NCBI RefSeq assembly: GCF_000429845.1 | Contig: NZ_KE386973.1 | Coordinates: 1 to 64,000, forward strand | DNA length: 64,000 nt | Source: Comamonas composti DSM 21721 | GTDB taxonomy: Bacteria > Pseudomonadota > Gammaproteobacteria > Burkholderiales > Burkholderiaceae_C | Reading direction: 5' to 3' | Position numbers and translations under genes: made by a program | In this document: positions 1-8,947 of the stretch, piece by piece | Layout: each line of letters opens with the position of its first letter | Numbering within the stretch: position 1 is the stretch's first letter | Notes under the pieces: generated by a model | Seen by the model: only the letters and a program-made list of their open reading frames with translations | Database searches by the model: none | Told to the model about the DNA's origin: nothing

Positions 1-87
1 CCCGAGGCGCCGATCTTCAGCGTTGCCGACTACGGGCTGGAGGCCGACCTGTTCGCCGCCGTGCCCGAGATGACCCAGGCGCTGTAA
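1..87 (+). CDS. etfA: Electron transfer flavoprotein alpha subunit, C-terminal end only
   Basis: The window opens inside an open frame whose last 28 residues contain PIFSVADYGLEADLF and end EMTQAL. This closely matches the conserved C-terminus of ETF alpha, where the motif follows the FAD-binding domain. EtfAB passes electrons from acyl-CoA and other dehydrogenases to ETF-ubiquinone oxidoreductase. Only the tail is present, so domain structure and the usual etfB partner upstream cannot be checked. A GC-rich hairpin follows the stop. Confidence 0.85.
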   Translation, partial: PEAPIFSVADYGLEADLFAAVPEMTQAL

Positions 88-115
88 ACAAACGCGCAGG
101 CATCGACGATGCCAT

Positions 116-144
116 GGCCCCGCAGAGCCTGTGCCGGCGGGGCC
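116..144 (+). terminator. GC-rich hairpin between etfA and the Bug gene
   Basis: GGCCCCGC (116-123) pairs perfectly with GCGGGGCC (137-144) over a 13-base loop. There is no T-run after it, so it could be a weak terminator or an mRNA-stabilising stem that separates etfA from the next gene. Confidence 0.35.
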
Positions 145-171
145 GAGTGACAAAAAACCAAGGAGACATCC

Positions 172-1131
172 ATGAAGCGCCGAATTCTTGCAATTGCCGT
201 GGCAGCGGCTGCCGCCATGAGCAGCCTGGCCGCTCAGGCCCAGGCCGACTATCCCAACCAGGCCATCACCATCATCGTGCCCTATGCGCCTGGTGGAACA
301 ACGGACGTGGTGGGCCGGGCACTGGCCATGAGTCTGGGCAAGCAGCTCAAGCAGTCGGTGATCGTGGACAACAAGCCCGGTGCGGGCGGAACGCTGGGCG
401 TGGTCGAGATGATGCGCACCAGGCCCGATGGCTACCGGCTCACTCTGGTGCCGGTCAGCGTGTTCCGCCAGCCCTATGTGCAAAAGACCCAGTACGACCC
501 CATACGCGATCTGAGTTATATCGCTTCGTTCACAGCCTATGACTTCATCCTGGCCGTGCCTGCGGACTCGCCGTTCAAGACCGTGAAGGACGTGATCGAT
601 CACGCCAGGTCCGGCAAGGACGGCGTGGACTATGGCACCCCCGGCAAGTTCACGGGCAACCAGGTGGTCATGGCGCAACTGGGCAAGGCGGCAGGCGTGA
701 GCTTTACCCATGTGCCCTACAAGGGCGACTCCGAGGCGACGACGGCCTTGCTGGGCGGCCATGTGAAGACCCTGGTGAGCACGAATGGCATTCTGAACTT
801 CATGGAAACGGGCAAGGTGCGCGCCCTGGGCATTGCGGCCGATCAGCGCCCGCCGGCGTTTGCGAATGTGCCCACCTTCAAGGAGGCCGGCTACGATGTG
901 GTCGTGCCCTCTCCGCTGGGCCTGGCAGGGCCCAAGGGCCTGCCCCAGGCCATCGTGCAAAAGCTCGATGCAGCGGTCAAGGCCGCGCTCGAGGACCCCG
1001 AGATGCAGCGCGTGATCAAGAACTACGGCATACGCACGGACTACCGTGACCACAAGGCCTATTCGGAGTTTGCAGTCAAGAACTTCGCGCAGGAAAAGGC
1101 CATCGTGCAGTCCCTGGGGCTGAATGACTGA
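172..1131 (+). CDS. Bug/TctC-family periplasmic solute-binding protein
   Basis: This 319-residue exported protein is of the tripartite tricarboxylate receptor (Bug) family, which binds carboxylates or related small acids in the periplasm. A signal peptide of about 24 residues (basic start, alanine-rich core, AQAQA cleavage region) is followed by the family opening YPNQAITIIVPYAPGG. The beta-hairpin motif VVDNKPGAGG lies near residues 63-72, and FTHVPYKG near 180. AAGGAG precedes the ATG at good distance. No TctA/TctB membrane partners are adjacent, which is common for the expanded Bug families of Burkholderiales. The ligase, aldolase-fold and dehydrogenase genes downstream suggest that the ligand feeds their pathway. 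The ligand itself cannot be read from sequence. Confidence 0.9.
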   Translation: MKRRILAIAVAAAAAMSSLAAQAQADYPNQAITIIVPYAPGGTTDVVGRALAMSLGKQLKQSVIVDNKPGAGGTLGVVEMMRTRPDGYRLTLVPVSVFRQPYVQKTQYDPIRDLSYIASFTAYDFILAVPADSPFKTVKDVIDHARSGKDGVDYGTPGKFTGNQVVMAQLGKAAGVSFTHVPYKGDSEATTALLGGHVKTLVSTNGILNFMETGKVRALGIAADQRPPAFANVPTFKEAGYDVVVPSPLGLAGPKGLPQAIVQKLDAAVKAALEDPEMQRVIKNYGIRTDYRDHKAYSEFAVKNFAQEKAIVQSLGLND

Positions 1132-1244
1132 TTGAGCGACGCCGAGCCAGGCCTGGTTCGGCGCAGTCCCTGTTCCTTCTGGGCGCCCCTGTGCCACCGG
1201 AGGAGGGCAGCGGGTTTTTGAAGCCTTCTTTTGTTTGTCTTGCC

Positions 1245-2786
1245 ATGAGCTTTTCCACGATCACCCCCGATACACCTTTCATCTCCATGAGCGCCCTGGT
1301 GCACGAGCATGCGCTGCAGCGGCCGGAGAATATCGCTCTCATCGACGAAGAGCAGACCTTGAGCTATGCGCAGCTGGACCGGCTCATGGACCGCGTGGCC
1401 GCGTCCCTGCAGCGTGACGGGCTGCAGCCGGGCCAGGCGATTGCCATCTGTGCCTTGAACTGCGTGCGCTATGCGGCGCTGTTTCTGGGAGCCTTGCGTG
1501 CGGGCGTGGTGGTTGCGCCGCTGGCGCCGTCTTCCACGGCCGAGAGCCTGGCTTCCATGCTGGGCGATGCCGACGCGAGCCATCTCTTCCTGGATCGTGC
1601 GGCGCAGGATCTGCGCCCCGCCGATGGCGGCCTCAAGTGCATTGCCCTGGACGATGCTGCTGGCGCCCAGTCCTTCGAGGACTGGCTTGCGCCCGAGGGT
1701 GCCAAACCCCAGCCTGTGGAAGTGCAGCCTGCGGCGCCTTTCAACATCATTTATTCCTCGGGCACCACGGGCACGCCCAAGGGCATCGTGCAGTCGCACG
1801 GCATGCGCTGGGCCCATGTGAACCGTGGCGGCATTCACGGCTACAGCCCCGAGGGCACAACCGTGCTCGCAACGCCGCTGTATTCCAACACCACCCTGGT
1901 GGTGTTCTTCCCCACGCTGGGCTTTGGCGGACGCGTGATTCTCATGAAGAAGTTCGATGCGGCCCGCTACCTGCAACTGGCGCAGCAGCACCGCGCCACC
2001 CACACCATGCTGGTGCCCGTGCAGTACCAGCGCATCATGGCGCTGGCCGAGTTCGGCGAGTACGACCTGTCGAGCTTCCAGGCCAAGTTCTGCACCAGTG
2101 CGCCGTTTCGCGCCGAGCTCAAGGCGGATGTGCTCGCGCGCTGGCCCGGCTCTCTCACCGAGTTCTATGGCATGACCGAAGGCGGCGGCACCTGCACCCT
2201 GGATGCCCGCGAGCATCCCGACAAGCTGCATACCGTGGGCAAGCCCGTGGAGGGCCACGATATGCGCCTGATCGACGAGGACGGGCGCGAGGTAGCGCCG
2301 GGCGAGGCCGGCGAGGTCGTGGGCCATTCGCCCAGCATGATGACGGGCTACCACAACCAGCCCGAGAAGACGCGCGAAGCCGAGTGGTTCGATGCCACGG
2401 GCAAGCGCTTCATCCGCACGGGCGATGTGGGACGGTTCGACGCCGACGGCTTTCTGACCCTGTTCGACCGGCGCAAGGACATGATCATCAGCGGCGGCTT
2501 CAACATCTACCCCAGCGACCTGGAGGCCCAGCTGCGTGCCCATCCGCAGGTGGAGGACGTGGCCGTGGTCGGCGTGCCCTCCGAACAATGGGGCGAGACG
2601 CCCGTGGCCTTTGTGGTGTCGCGCGCGCAGCAGGCTGGCCAGCCCGAGGAGATCATGGGCTGGTACAACCAGCGGGCCGGAAAGACCCAGCGTCTTGCGG
2701 ATCTGCGCCTGGTGGACGAGCTGCCGCGCAGCGCCATCGGCAAGGTGCTCAAGCGCGAACTGCGCGAGCAATATGTGAAAAGCTGA
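1245..2786 (+). CDS. AMP-binding acyl-CoA synthetase/ligase
   Basis: This 513-residue member of the ANL superfamily should activate a carboxylic acid to an acyl-adenylate and then to the CoA thioester. The phosphate-binding loop YSSGTTGTPKG lies near residues 170-181, the adenine motif FYGMTEGG near 306, the hinge region RKDMIISGGFNIYPSDLE near 410, and the C-terminal catalytic lysine in AIGKVLKRELR near 500. Length fits the family. The ATG at 1245 was chosen; a GTG at 1191 in the same frame adds 18 unremarkable residues, and neither has a convincing Shine-Dalgarno. It sits between the Bug gene and the aldolase-fold gene on the same strand. Substrate (fatty, aromatic or hydroxy acid) is not determined. 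Confidence 0.85.
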   Translation: MSFSTITPDTPFISMSALVHEHALQRPENIALIDEEQTLSYAQLDRLMDRVAASLQRDGLQPGQAIAICALNCVRYAALFLGALRAGVVVAPLAPSSTAESLASMLGDADASHLFLDRAAQDLRPADGGLKCIALDDAAGAQSFEDWLAPEGAKPQPVEVQPAAPFNIIYSSGTTGTPKGIVQSHGMRWAHVNRGGIHGYSPEGTTVLATPLYSNTTLVVFFPTLGFGGRVILMKKFDAARYLQLAQQHRATHTMLVPVQYQRIMALAEFGEYDLSSFQAKFCTSAPFRAELKADVLARWPGSLTEFYGMTEGGGTCTLDAREHPDKLHTVGKPVEGHDMRLIDEDGREVAPGEAGEVVGHSPSMMTGYHNQPEKTREAEWFDATGKRFIRTGDVGRFDADGFLTLFDRRKDMIISGGFNIYPSDLEAQLRAHPQVEDVAVVGVPSEQWGETPVAFVVSRAQQAGQPEEIMGWYNQRAGKTQRLADLRLVDELPRSAIGKVLKRELREQYVKS

Positions 2787-2803
2787 TCTTTTGGGGAGCC
2801 GAC

Positions 2804-3574
2804 ATGCAAGACCATAGCGCGACAAGCGAGGTGCGCCGTCAGGTGACGGATGAGGAATGGCAGACCCGTATCGAGCTGGCCGCAGCCTACAGGCTGGTGG
2901 CCCACTTCGGCTGGGACGACCTGATCTTCACCCATATCTCGGCACGCGTGCCGGGGCAGCAGGCGCAGTTTCTGATCAACCCCTACGGCATGCTGTTCGA
3001 CGAGATCACGGCCTCGAACCTGGTCAAGGTCGACCATGAAGGCCGGCCGCTGATGGAGACCGAGTACGACGTCAACCCCGCAGGCTTTGTGATCCACAGC
3101 GCCATACACGAAGGCCGGCCCGAGGTGCAGTGCGTGCTGCACACGCATACGCCGCATGGCGTGGCCGTGTCCGCGCAGGAGCAGGGGCTGCTGCCGATCT
3201 CCCAGCAATCCATCTTTCCCCTGGCGCGCCTGGCCTATCACGGCTATGAGGGCGTGGCCCTGCGCGATGATGAAAAGCCGCGTCTGGTGGCCGACCTGGG
3301 CCAGAGCAACAGCCTGATTCTGCGCAACCATGGTCTGCTGACCTGCGGGCGCAGCGTGGCCGATGCCTTCCTGGCCATGTATACGCTGGAGCGTGCCTGC
3401 CAGATCCAGATCCTGGCCCAGTCCGGGGGGGGCGCGCTGACGCGCATCCCCGGCGAAATCCTCGCAAGCGCTGGCCAGCAGTCCCGTGAGGTGACCAAGG
3501 GCAAGGGCTCGGGTCTGGCCTGGCCAGGGCTGCTGCGCCGACTCGACAAGCTGGACCCCAGCTACAGAAACTGA
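2804..3574 (+). CDS. Class II aldolase/adducin-fold protein
   Basis: This 256-residue protein belongs to the class II aldolase/adducin family, zinc-dependent enzymes that cleave or epimerise sugar phosphates and related hydroxy acids. Metal-ligand histidines are visible in HTHTPHG (residues about 113-119) and RNHGLL (about 172-177). The N-terminal part (LAAAYRLVAHFGWDDLIFTHISAR) is family-typical. It begins 17 bp after the ligase stop with GGGGAG upstream of the ATG, so the two are probably co-transcribed. Many members of this subgroup have no defined substrate, so a role in the same organic-acid pathway is inferred from position only. Confidence 0.85.
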   Translation: MQDHSATSEVRRQVTDEEWQTRIELAAAYRLVAHFGWDDLIFTHISARVPGQQAQFLINPYGMLFDEITASNLVKVDHEGRPLMETEYDVNPAGFVIHSAIHEGRPEVQCVLHTHTPHGVAVSAQEQGLLPISQQSIFPLARLAYHGYEGVALRDDEKPRLVADLGQSNSLILRNHGLLTCGRSVADAFLAMYTLERACQIQILAQSGGGALTRIPGEILASAGQQSREVTKGKGSGLAWPGLLRRLDKLDPSYRN

Positions 3575-3652
3575 AACCTCTCCCGGGACGCTGGACGCTT
3601 TTCCCTGCAGCTTTGCGGGCTGCGTGCTGCGCCCGGGGTCTTGGAGAAATGA

Positions 3653-4579
3653 ATGGGAATTCTGGTCAACATCCACCCGAGCATGGGCGAGCCCATTGCT
3701 GCGGCCTTGCGCGCCCAGGCGCCCGAGGTCAAGGTCTGGACGCATCGCGAAGAGGCGCCTGCGGATGAGGTCGAGATCATGCTGGCCTGGAGCCTTAAGC
3801 CCGGCGTGCTCGAAGCCTTTCCCGGGCTCCAACTGCTGTGCGCTCCCAGCGCCGGTGTGGACAAGCTGCTGGCGGTGGATCTGCCAGCCGGCCTGCCGCT
3901 GGCGCGCACCGTGGACGGCCAGCAGCATGTGGAGATCGCCCAGTACGTGCTGGGCGTGACCCTGCGCCATACGCGTGAGCTGGCGCTGTTCGATGCCCAG
4001 CAGGCCCAGGGCCAGTGGCTGCGCCGTCCCGTGCGTCCGGCCGGGCAATGCCGGGTCGGCATTCTGGGCCTGGGCCAGGTCGGCGCACATGTGGCCAGCG
4101 TCATGCAGTCCATAGGCTATGAAGTCGCGGGCTGGAGCCGCAGTCCGCGGCAGCTCGCGGGCGTGGCCTGCTGCAGCGGCGAGCAGGGGCTGGCGCAGAT
4201 GCTGGCGCGCACCGACATCCTGGTCTGCGCCCTGCCGCTCACGCCCCAGACCCATGGCCTGCTCGACCGCGAGCGTCTGGGCCTGCTCCCCCAGGGCGCC
4301 TATCTGATCAATGTGGGGCGCGGCGAACAGGTCGTGGAAGAGGATTTGCTGCAACTGCTGGACTCGGGCCATCTCGCAGGTGCGGCCCTCGACGTGCTGA
4401 CCCAGGAGCCGCCTGCGCCCGAGCATGGCCTGTGGCGCCATGCCAAGGTCTTCGTGACGCCGCACATCGCGGCCCAGGCTTCGGCCCAGACCATTGCCAG
4501 TCAGTGTCTGGAGAATCTGGTGCGGCTGCGCGCGGGCCAGCCCCTGCTGAATCTGGTGGACCGTTCCAAGGGGTATTGA
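3653..4579 (+). CDS. D-2-hydroxyacid dehydrogenase, glyoxylate/hydroxypyruvate reductase A-like
   Basis: This 308-residue NAD(P)-dependent oxidoreductase probably reduces a 2-oxoacid such as glyoxylate or hydroxypyruvate. The Rossmann motif GILGLGQVGAHV starts near residue 136. The catalytic arginine lies in INVGRGEQVVEEDLL (about 222), the glutamate in LTQEPPAPEHGLW (about 250) and the histidine in VTPHIAAQA (about 270). The overall layout is closest to GhrA. TTGGAG precedes the ATG. Its place after the ligase and aldolase-fold genes suggests one catabolic unit. Confidence 0.85.
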   Translation: MGILVNIHPSMGEPIAAALRAQAPEVKVWTHREEAPADEVEIMLAWSLKPGVLEAFPGLQLLCAPSAGVDKLLAVDLPAGLPLARTVDGQQHVEIAQYVLGVTLRHTRELALFDAQQAQGQWLRRPVRPAGQCRVGILGLGQVGAHVASVMQSIGYEVAGWSRSPRQLAGVACCSGEQGLAQMLARTDILVCALPLTPQTHGLLDRERLGLLPQGAYLINVGRGEQVVEEDLLQLLDSGHLAGAALDVLTQEPPAPEHGLWRHAKVFVTPHIAAQASAQTIASQCLENLVRLRAGQPLLNLVDRSKGY

Positions 4580-4682
4580 GCAGGCCTTGAGGGGCGTCAG
4601 GGGTTTCCCGTGAGTGTCGCGCGCAGGACTTTTGGGCCGGTGTTTGCTCTTAGCATGCAGCCATATTGTTTCTGCTGAGGCG

Positions 4683-6023
4683 ATGACCATGCACTTTTTC
4701 TTGATTGCCAGGGCCGTGGGCCTGCTTGCAAGCGGCCTGGCCCTTTCCGTATCCGCCCAGGGCCTGGATGCCCAGGGCCTTGCGGCCCTGGATGCGGCCA
4801 TACAGCCGCTGGCTTCGAAGATCGTCGAATGGCGGCGCGACATACACCAGCACCCCGAGCTGTCGGGCCAGGAAGAGCGCACGGCCAGGCTGGTGGCCGA
4901 GCATCTGCGCAGCCTGGGCATGGAGGTACAGACCGGCGTTGGTGGCACGGGCGTGGTCGGCCTGCTGCGCGGCGGTCAGCCGGGCAAGACCGTGGCCTTG
5001 CGTGCCGACATGGATGCACTGCCCGTGGAGGAAAAGACCGGCCTGCCCTTTGCCTCCAAGGTCAGGGCCGAATATCTGGGCAAGCAGGTTCCGGTCATGC
5101 ATGCCTGCGGGCATGATGCCCATGTGGCCATGCTCATGGGCGCGGCCCAGGCTCTGGCCGGCATGCGCAAGAGCCTGCACGGCAATGTGAAGTTCATCTT
5201 CCAGCCGGCGGAGGAGGGCGCGCCCGTCGAGGCCGACGCCCAGGGCAATGTGCCCAGCTTCGGCGCCAAGGCCATGATCGAGGACGGAGCCCTCAAGGGC
5301 GTGGATGCGATCTACGGGCTGCACATCACGGCTTCGCTGCCCTCGGGGGCCCTGGGCTATCGCAGCGGTCCGCTGATGGCGGGATCGGACAGTTTTTCCA
5401 TACAGATCGAAGGCCGGGGCGGCCATGGCTCGGCGCCATGGAACACGGTGGACCCCGTGGTTGCCGCCAGCCAGGTCGTGCTGGGCCTGCAAACCGTGGT
5501 CAGCCGCCAGCTCAACATCTCCCACGAGCCTGCGGTGCTCACCATAGGCTCGATACAGGGTGGCACGCGCTACAACATCATTTCGGACAACGTGGAGATG
5601 CTGGGCACCCTGCGTACCTTCGATGAAGACATGCGCGGGGATGCCCACAAGCGCATTGTCGCGACGGCCGAGCAGATCGCTGCCTCCAGCGGTGCCAAAG
5701 CCAAGGTGAAGTTCGGCCCCGTGGCCTATCCGGTCACGGTCAACCATGAGCAGCTGACTGCCGCCTCTTTGCCGGCCCTGCAGCTCGCGGCTCAGGGCAG
5801 GGCCTTTGTCATTCCCAAGGTCAGTGGCTCAGAGGACTTCTCGGAGTTCCAGAAAGAGGTTCCGGGCTTTTTCTACGTGCTTGGCGCGCCGCCCGAGGGC
5901 AAGAGCCATGTGGATGCTCCATCCAACCACTCGGCGCTTTTCGACATAGATGAAAAGCAGCTGCCCACAGGGGCCCGCTCCCTGGCAGCCCTGGCTGTGG
6001 ACTTCTTGCAGCGCAACCGCTGA
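4683..6023 (+). CDS. Exported M20-family amidohydrolase (hippurate hydrolase-like)
   Basis: This 446-residue zinc-dependent amidase of peptidase family M20D hydrolyses N-acyl amino acids or related amides. Metal-site motifs are HACGHDAH (about 139-146), the aspartate in ADMDALPVEEK, and QPAEEGAPVEAD. The dimerisation domain includes GRGGHGSAPW. The N-terminus (MTMHFFLIARAVGLLASG, cleavage after VSAQ) is a signal peptide, so the enzyme is probably periplasmic; many relatives are cytoplasmic. The ATG at 4683 was chosen because longer in-frame starts place junk before the signal peptide. A released acid could be the substrate of the upstream ligase, which is inference. Confidence 0.85.
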   Translation: MTMHFFLIARAVGLLASGLALSVSAQGLDAQGLAALDAAIQPLASKIVEWRRDIHQHPELSGQEERTARLVAEHLRSLGMEVQTGVGGTGVVGLLRGGQPGKTVALRADMDALPVEEKTGLPFASKVRAEYLGKQVPVMHACGHDAHVAMLMGAAQALAGMRKSLHGNVKFIFQPAEEGAPVEADAQGNVPSFGAKAMIEDGALKGVDAIYGLHITASLPSGALGYRSGPLMAGSDSFSIQIEGRGGHGSAPWNTVDPVVAASQVVLGLQTVVSRQLNISHEPAVLTIGSIQGGTRYNIISDNVEMLGTLRTFDEDMRGDAHKRIVATAEQIAASSGAKAKVKFGPVAYPVTVNHEQLTAASLPALQLAAQGRAFVIPKVSGSEDFSEFQKEVPGFFYVLGAPPEGKSHVDAPSNHSALFDIDEKQLPTGARSLAALAVDFLQRNR

Positions 6024-6039
6024 GCCAGGCTGCGTCCGC

Positions 6040-6831
6040 TCACGACACCAGGCCGCCATTGGCGACCGTGACGCGTACGGCCCGCAGATTGTCGGGCTGT
6101 ACGTGGATCATGCCTTTGCCGGGCACGTCGATCTCCGCGATCATGAACAAGGTGATGGCCGTGATCGCAGGAATGGTCAGGATCAGCACATTGCTGCCGC
6201 GCCGGCCGCGGATGTTGAAGCCGATCAGAAAGTTCGAGCACACGGCAAACAGGATCAGAATCGCCCAGGCCGCATGCGGTATCTGGTGGCGCCAGCTGGA
6301 CATGGTCTTTTGCTGGGCCGTATAGAGGTCGTTGACGGCATTCAGGGCCGTGGCGATCACGGGGTCGGGCCTGGCCTTGGCTATCTGGCTGATCAAATGC
6401 CACATGCGGGTCTGCATCTGTATGGACTCCATGCGCACCTTGAGGCGCTCCGGCTCGTCCATGGTCTCGAAGAACTGTATGCGCAGGCTCAGATAGTTCT
6501 GCAAAAGCCTGGCCGCCTGTTCCTGGTGGGCGGCATCGAGCAAGGTTGCGCGCTGGAAGGCATTGCCTATGGCAATGGCTTCGTTCTCCTCGGCAGCGGT
6601 GCGCGTGTTGTGCCCGCTGATCGCAAACGAAAGAATAAAGCCTACGAGCAGGCCGAACAGGGACAGCGTGGCCCCGAGCACGATCTTGAGCTCGTCGTCG
6701 GCAGCGGCTTCGTGCCTGTACCGCCTGCCCCAGGTGTACTTGCCGAGAAAGGCCGCCAGGCTCAGGCCTGTGAAGATGCAGGCCAGCAATATCCACGAGT
6801 TGTCGTCGATGGAGTCCAGGAGCGAATGCAT
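6040..6831 (-). CDS. DUF4239-like four-helix membrane protein
   Basis: This 263-residue integral membrane protein has two hydrophobic helices in the N-terminal third (WILLACIFTGLSLAAFLG and a segment around LSLFGLLVGFILSFAIS), a polar central domain of about 120 residues, and two C-terminal helices (AAWAILILFAVCSNFLIGF and VLILTIPAITAITLFMI). That layout, with conserved TAAEENEAIAIGNAFQRA after helix 2, fits the DUF4239/bestrophin-like group. Function is unknown. It converges with the M20 gene, with 16 bp between stops, and lies 38 bp after the flavoprotein gene on the same strand. Confidence 0.6.
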   Translation of the reverse strand: MHSLLDSIDDNSWILLACIFTGLSLAAFLGKYTWGRRYRHEAAADDELKIVLGATLSLFGLLVGFILSFAISGHNTRTAAEENEAIAIGNAFQRATLLDAAHQEQAARLLQNYLSLRIQFFETMDEPERLKVRMESIQMQTRMWHLISQIAKARPDPVIATALNAVNDLYTAQQKTMSSWRHQIPHAAWAILILFAVCSNFLIGFNIRGRRGSNVLILTIPAITAITLFMIAEIDVPGKGMIHVQPDNLRAVRVTVANGGLVS

Positions 6832-6869
6832 AGGCTTGTCGATGAGAGGCTGAGGTGTGCGGCCGGATT

Positions 6870-8654
6870 CTAGGCTGCTGCACCCGATCCGCGCACGCCC
6901 GAGGACGGGATCTCCAGCCCCAGGATGTTGCAGACCACGGCTTCGCCGACCTTGATGCCGTCCACGCCGGCCGAGAGAATGCCGCCCGCATAGCTTGCGC
7001 CTTCGCCCGCAGGATAGAGGCCGAGCGTGTTCAGGCTCTGGAAGTCGGCGCCGCGGCCTATCTTCACCGGCGAGGAGGTGCGTGTTTCCACGCCCGTGAG
7101 CAAGGCGTCCGGCATGTCGTAGCCGCGAATCTTTCTGCCGAAGGCCGGCAAGGCCTCCTGCATGGCCTCGATGGCGTAGGCTGGCAGCAGCTGGCGCAGG
7201 TCGGTGAGCGTGATTCCGGGCTTGTACGAGGGCAGGACCTCGCCGAGCTCGGCCGAGGCCTTGCCGGCAAGAAAGTCACCCACGCGCTGGGCCGGGGCGT
7301 TGTAGTTGCCGCCGCCGAGCGCATAGGCGGCGCTTTCCAGCTGGCGCTGCAGCACGATGCCGGCCAGAGGATGGAGTTCGTTCTCTCCGAGCTTTTCCAC
7401 GCCATGGGTGCGTCCTTCGAAGGCCCAGGCAAAGCTGGCCGCATCGCGCGGGTAGTCGGCCGGGTCGATGGCGCAGACCATGGCTGCATTGGCATTGCGC
7501 TCGGCACGCGAGTACTGGCTCATGCCGTTGGTGACCACGCGCTGGTGCTCGCTGGTGGCTGCGACCACGGTGCCGCCCGGGCACATGCAAAAGCTGTAGA
7601 CGGGGCGGCCGTTTTGCGCATGGTGGACCAGCTTGTAGTCGGCTGCGCCCAGCAGGGGGTGGCCGGCATGCCGGCCCCAGCGCGCACGGTCGATCACGCT
7701 TTGCGGATGCTCGATGCGAAAGCCCACGGAAAAGGGCTTGGCCTCCATCTGCACGCCGCGCTCGTAGAGCATGGCAAAGCTGTCGCGCGCGCTGTGGCCC
7801 AGGGCCAGCACCGCGTGGCGTGTGGGCAGGGAGTAGGTGGTGCCGCTGTCCAGGTCCAGCACTTCGAGTCCTGTGAGCTGGCGCTGGCCATGGTGCTCTT
7901 GCAGCTGCAGGTCGCTCACGCGCTGGCCAAAGCGGACCTCACCGCCCAGGCGGATGATCTCCTCGCGCATGCCTTCGACCACCTTGACGAGCTTGAAGGT
8001 GCCGATATGGGGGTGGGCCGCATAGAGGACCTCCGGCGGCGCGCCATGGGCCACGAACTCCTGCATGAGCTTGCGCCCCAGGTGGCGCGGGTCCTTGATC
8101 TGGCTGTAGAGCTTGCCGTCGGAGAAGGTGCCGGCGCCACCTTCGCCGAACTGCACGTTGGACTCGGTCTGGAGCTCGCGCTTGCGCCACAGGCCCCAGG
8201 TGTGCTGGGTGCGCTCGCGCACTGCGCGGCCGCGCTCCAGAACAATCGGTTTGAAGCCCATTTGCGCAAGCACCAGGGCCGCAAAAATCCCGCAGGGCCC
8301 GAAGCCCACGACCACGGGACGCTGTTCGAGATCCGCAGGTGCCTGGCCCACGGGAATCCAGCGCATGTCGGGCGTGGGCTGGACATGGGGGTGCTGCTCG
8401 AAGCGCTGCAGCAGCCCGGCCTGCAATGCCTCGTCGGCGAGAACGATGTCCACGATGTAGACCGCCAGCAGCTCGGACTTGCGTGCATCGAAGCTGCGCT
8501 TGTGCACATGCAGGCTGGCAATGGCCGCAGGCTGGATGCCCAGCAGCGCTGCGGCCATCGCCGAGAGCTGCTCGCCGGGATGGTATTCGCTGTGATTTTC
8601 GGGATGGTATTGCAGGGCCGAGAGCGGCAGCTTGAGTTCAGAGATGCGAATCAT
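6870..8654 (-). CDS. Large FAD-dependent oxidoreductase (COG2509 type)
   Basis: This 594-residue flavoprotein has an N-terminal region of about 100 residues followed by the dinucleotide-binding motif VVVGFGPCGIFAALVLAQMG and LERG, as in the COG2509 uncharacterised FAD dehydrogenases. Further motifs are FGEGGAGTFSDGKLYSQIKD and, near the C-terminus, GLYPAGEGASYAGGI, which binds the flavin pyrophosphate. No biochemical role is established for the family. It is divergent from the gamma-glutamyltransferase gene across 293 bp. Confidence 0.8.
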   Translation of the reverse strand: MIRISELKLPLSALQYHPENHSEYHPGEQLSAMAAALLGIQPAAIASLHVHKRSFDARKSELLAVYIVDIVLADEALQAGLLQRFEQHPHVQPTPDMRWIPVGQAPADLEQRPVVVGFGPCGIFAALVLAQMGFKPIVLERGRAVRERTQHTWGLWRKRELQTESNVQFGEGGAGTFSDGKLYSQIKDPRHLGRKLMQEFVAHGAPPEVLYAAHPHIGTFKLVKVVEGMREEIIRLGGEVRFGQRVSDLQLQEHHGQRQLTGLEVLDLDSGTTYSLPTRHAVLALGHSARDSFAMLYERGVQMEAKPFSVGFRIEHPQSVIDRARWGRHAGHPLLGAADYKLVHHAQNGRPVYSFCMCPGGTVVAATSEHQRVVTNGMSQYSRAERNANAAMVCAIDPADYPRDAASFAWAFEGRTHGVEKLGENELHPLAGIVLQRQLESAAYALGGGNYNAPAQRVGDFLAGKASAELGEVLPSYKPGITLTDLRQLLPAYAIEAMQEALPAFGRKIRGYDMPDALLTGVETRTSSPVKIGRGADFQSLNTLGLYPAGEGASYAGGILSAGVDGIKVGEAVVCNILGLEIPSSGVRGSGAAA

Positions 8655-8947
8655 GGCTTGTAGTGATCAAGCAAAAGAATGGGGCTGCGATGCTAGCGCA
8701 GGCAGGCGGCAGGGCAAGGGCTGTGATCCTAAGTCCGGGCTGCAGCCCAGGAAAAATGAAGGCAAATGCCACGGTTCGGATGAGGATGTCACATGTTCTT
8801 GCAATTGTCTTGGGTATGTACTGGATCAAGCCCGATGATGTGCGGTCCGCAGTCAAGCCCTTGACCCACAAGTCTCGGTGCCGGTTGCTGCTAGGGTTCG
8901 GTGTTTTGTGCAATTGCCTCCAACCAGTTTTCTCAAGGAAAGCCCCC

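Noticed and set aside
1059-2825. Long open frame on the minus strand opposite the AMP ligase
   Set aside because: It is antisense to a gene with clear family motifs and has no recognisable domains. GC-rich codon bias on the coding strand produces such open shadows throughout this window.
8663-8947. N-terminal extension of the gamma-glutamyltransferase by 95 codons
   Set aside because: It would hide an evident lipoprotein signal sequence and has no ribosome site; AAGGAAAG before 8948 fits a true start.
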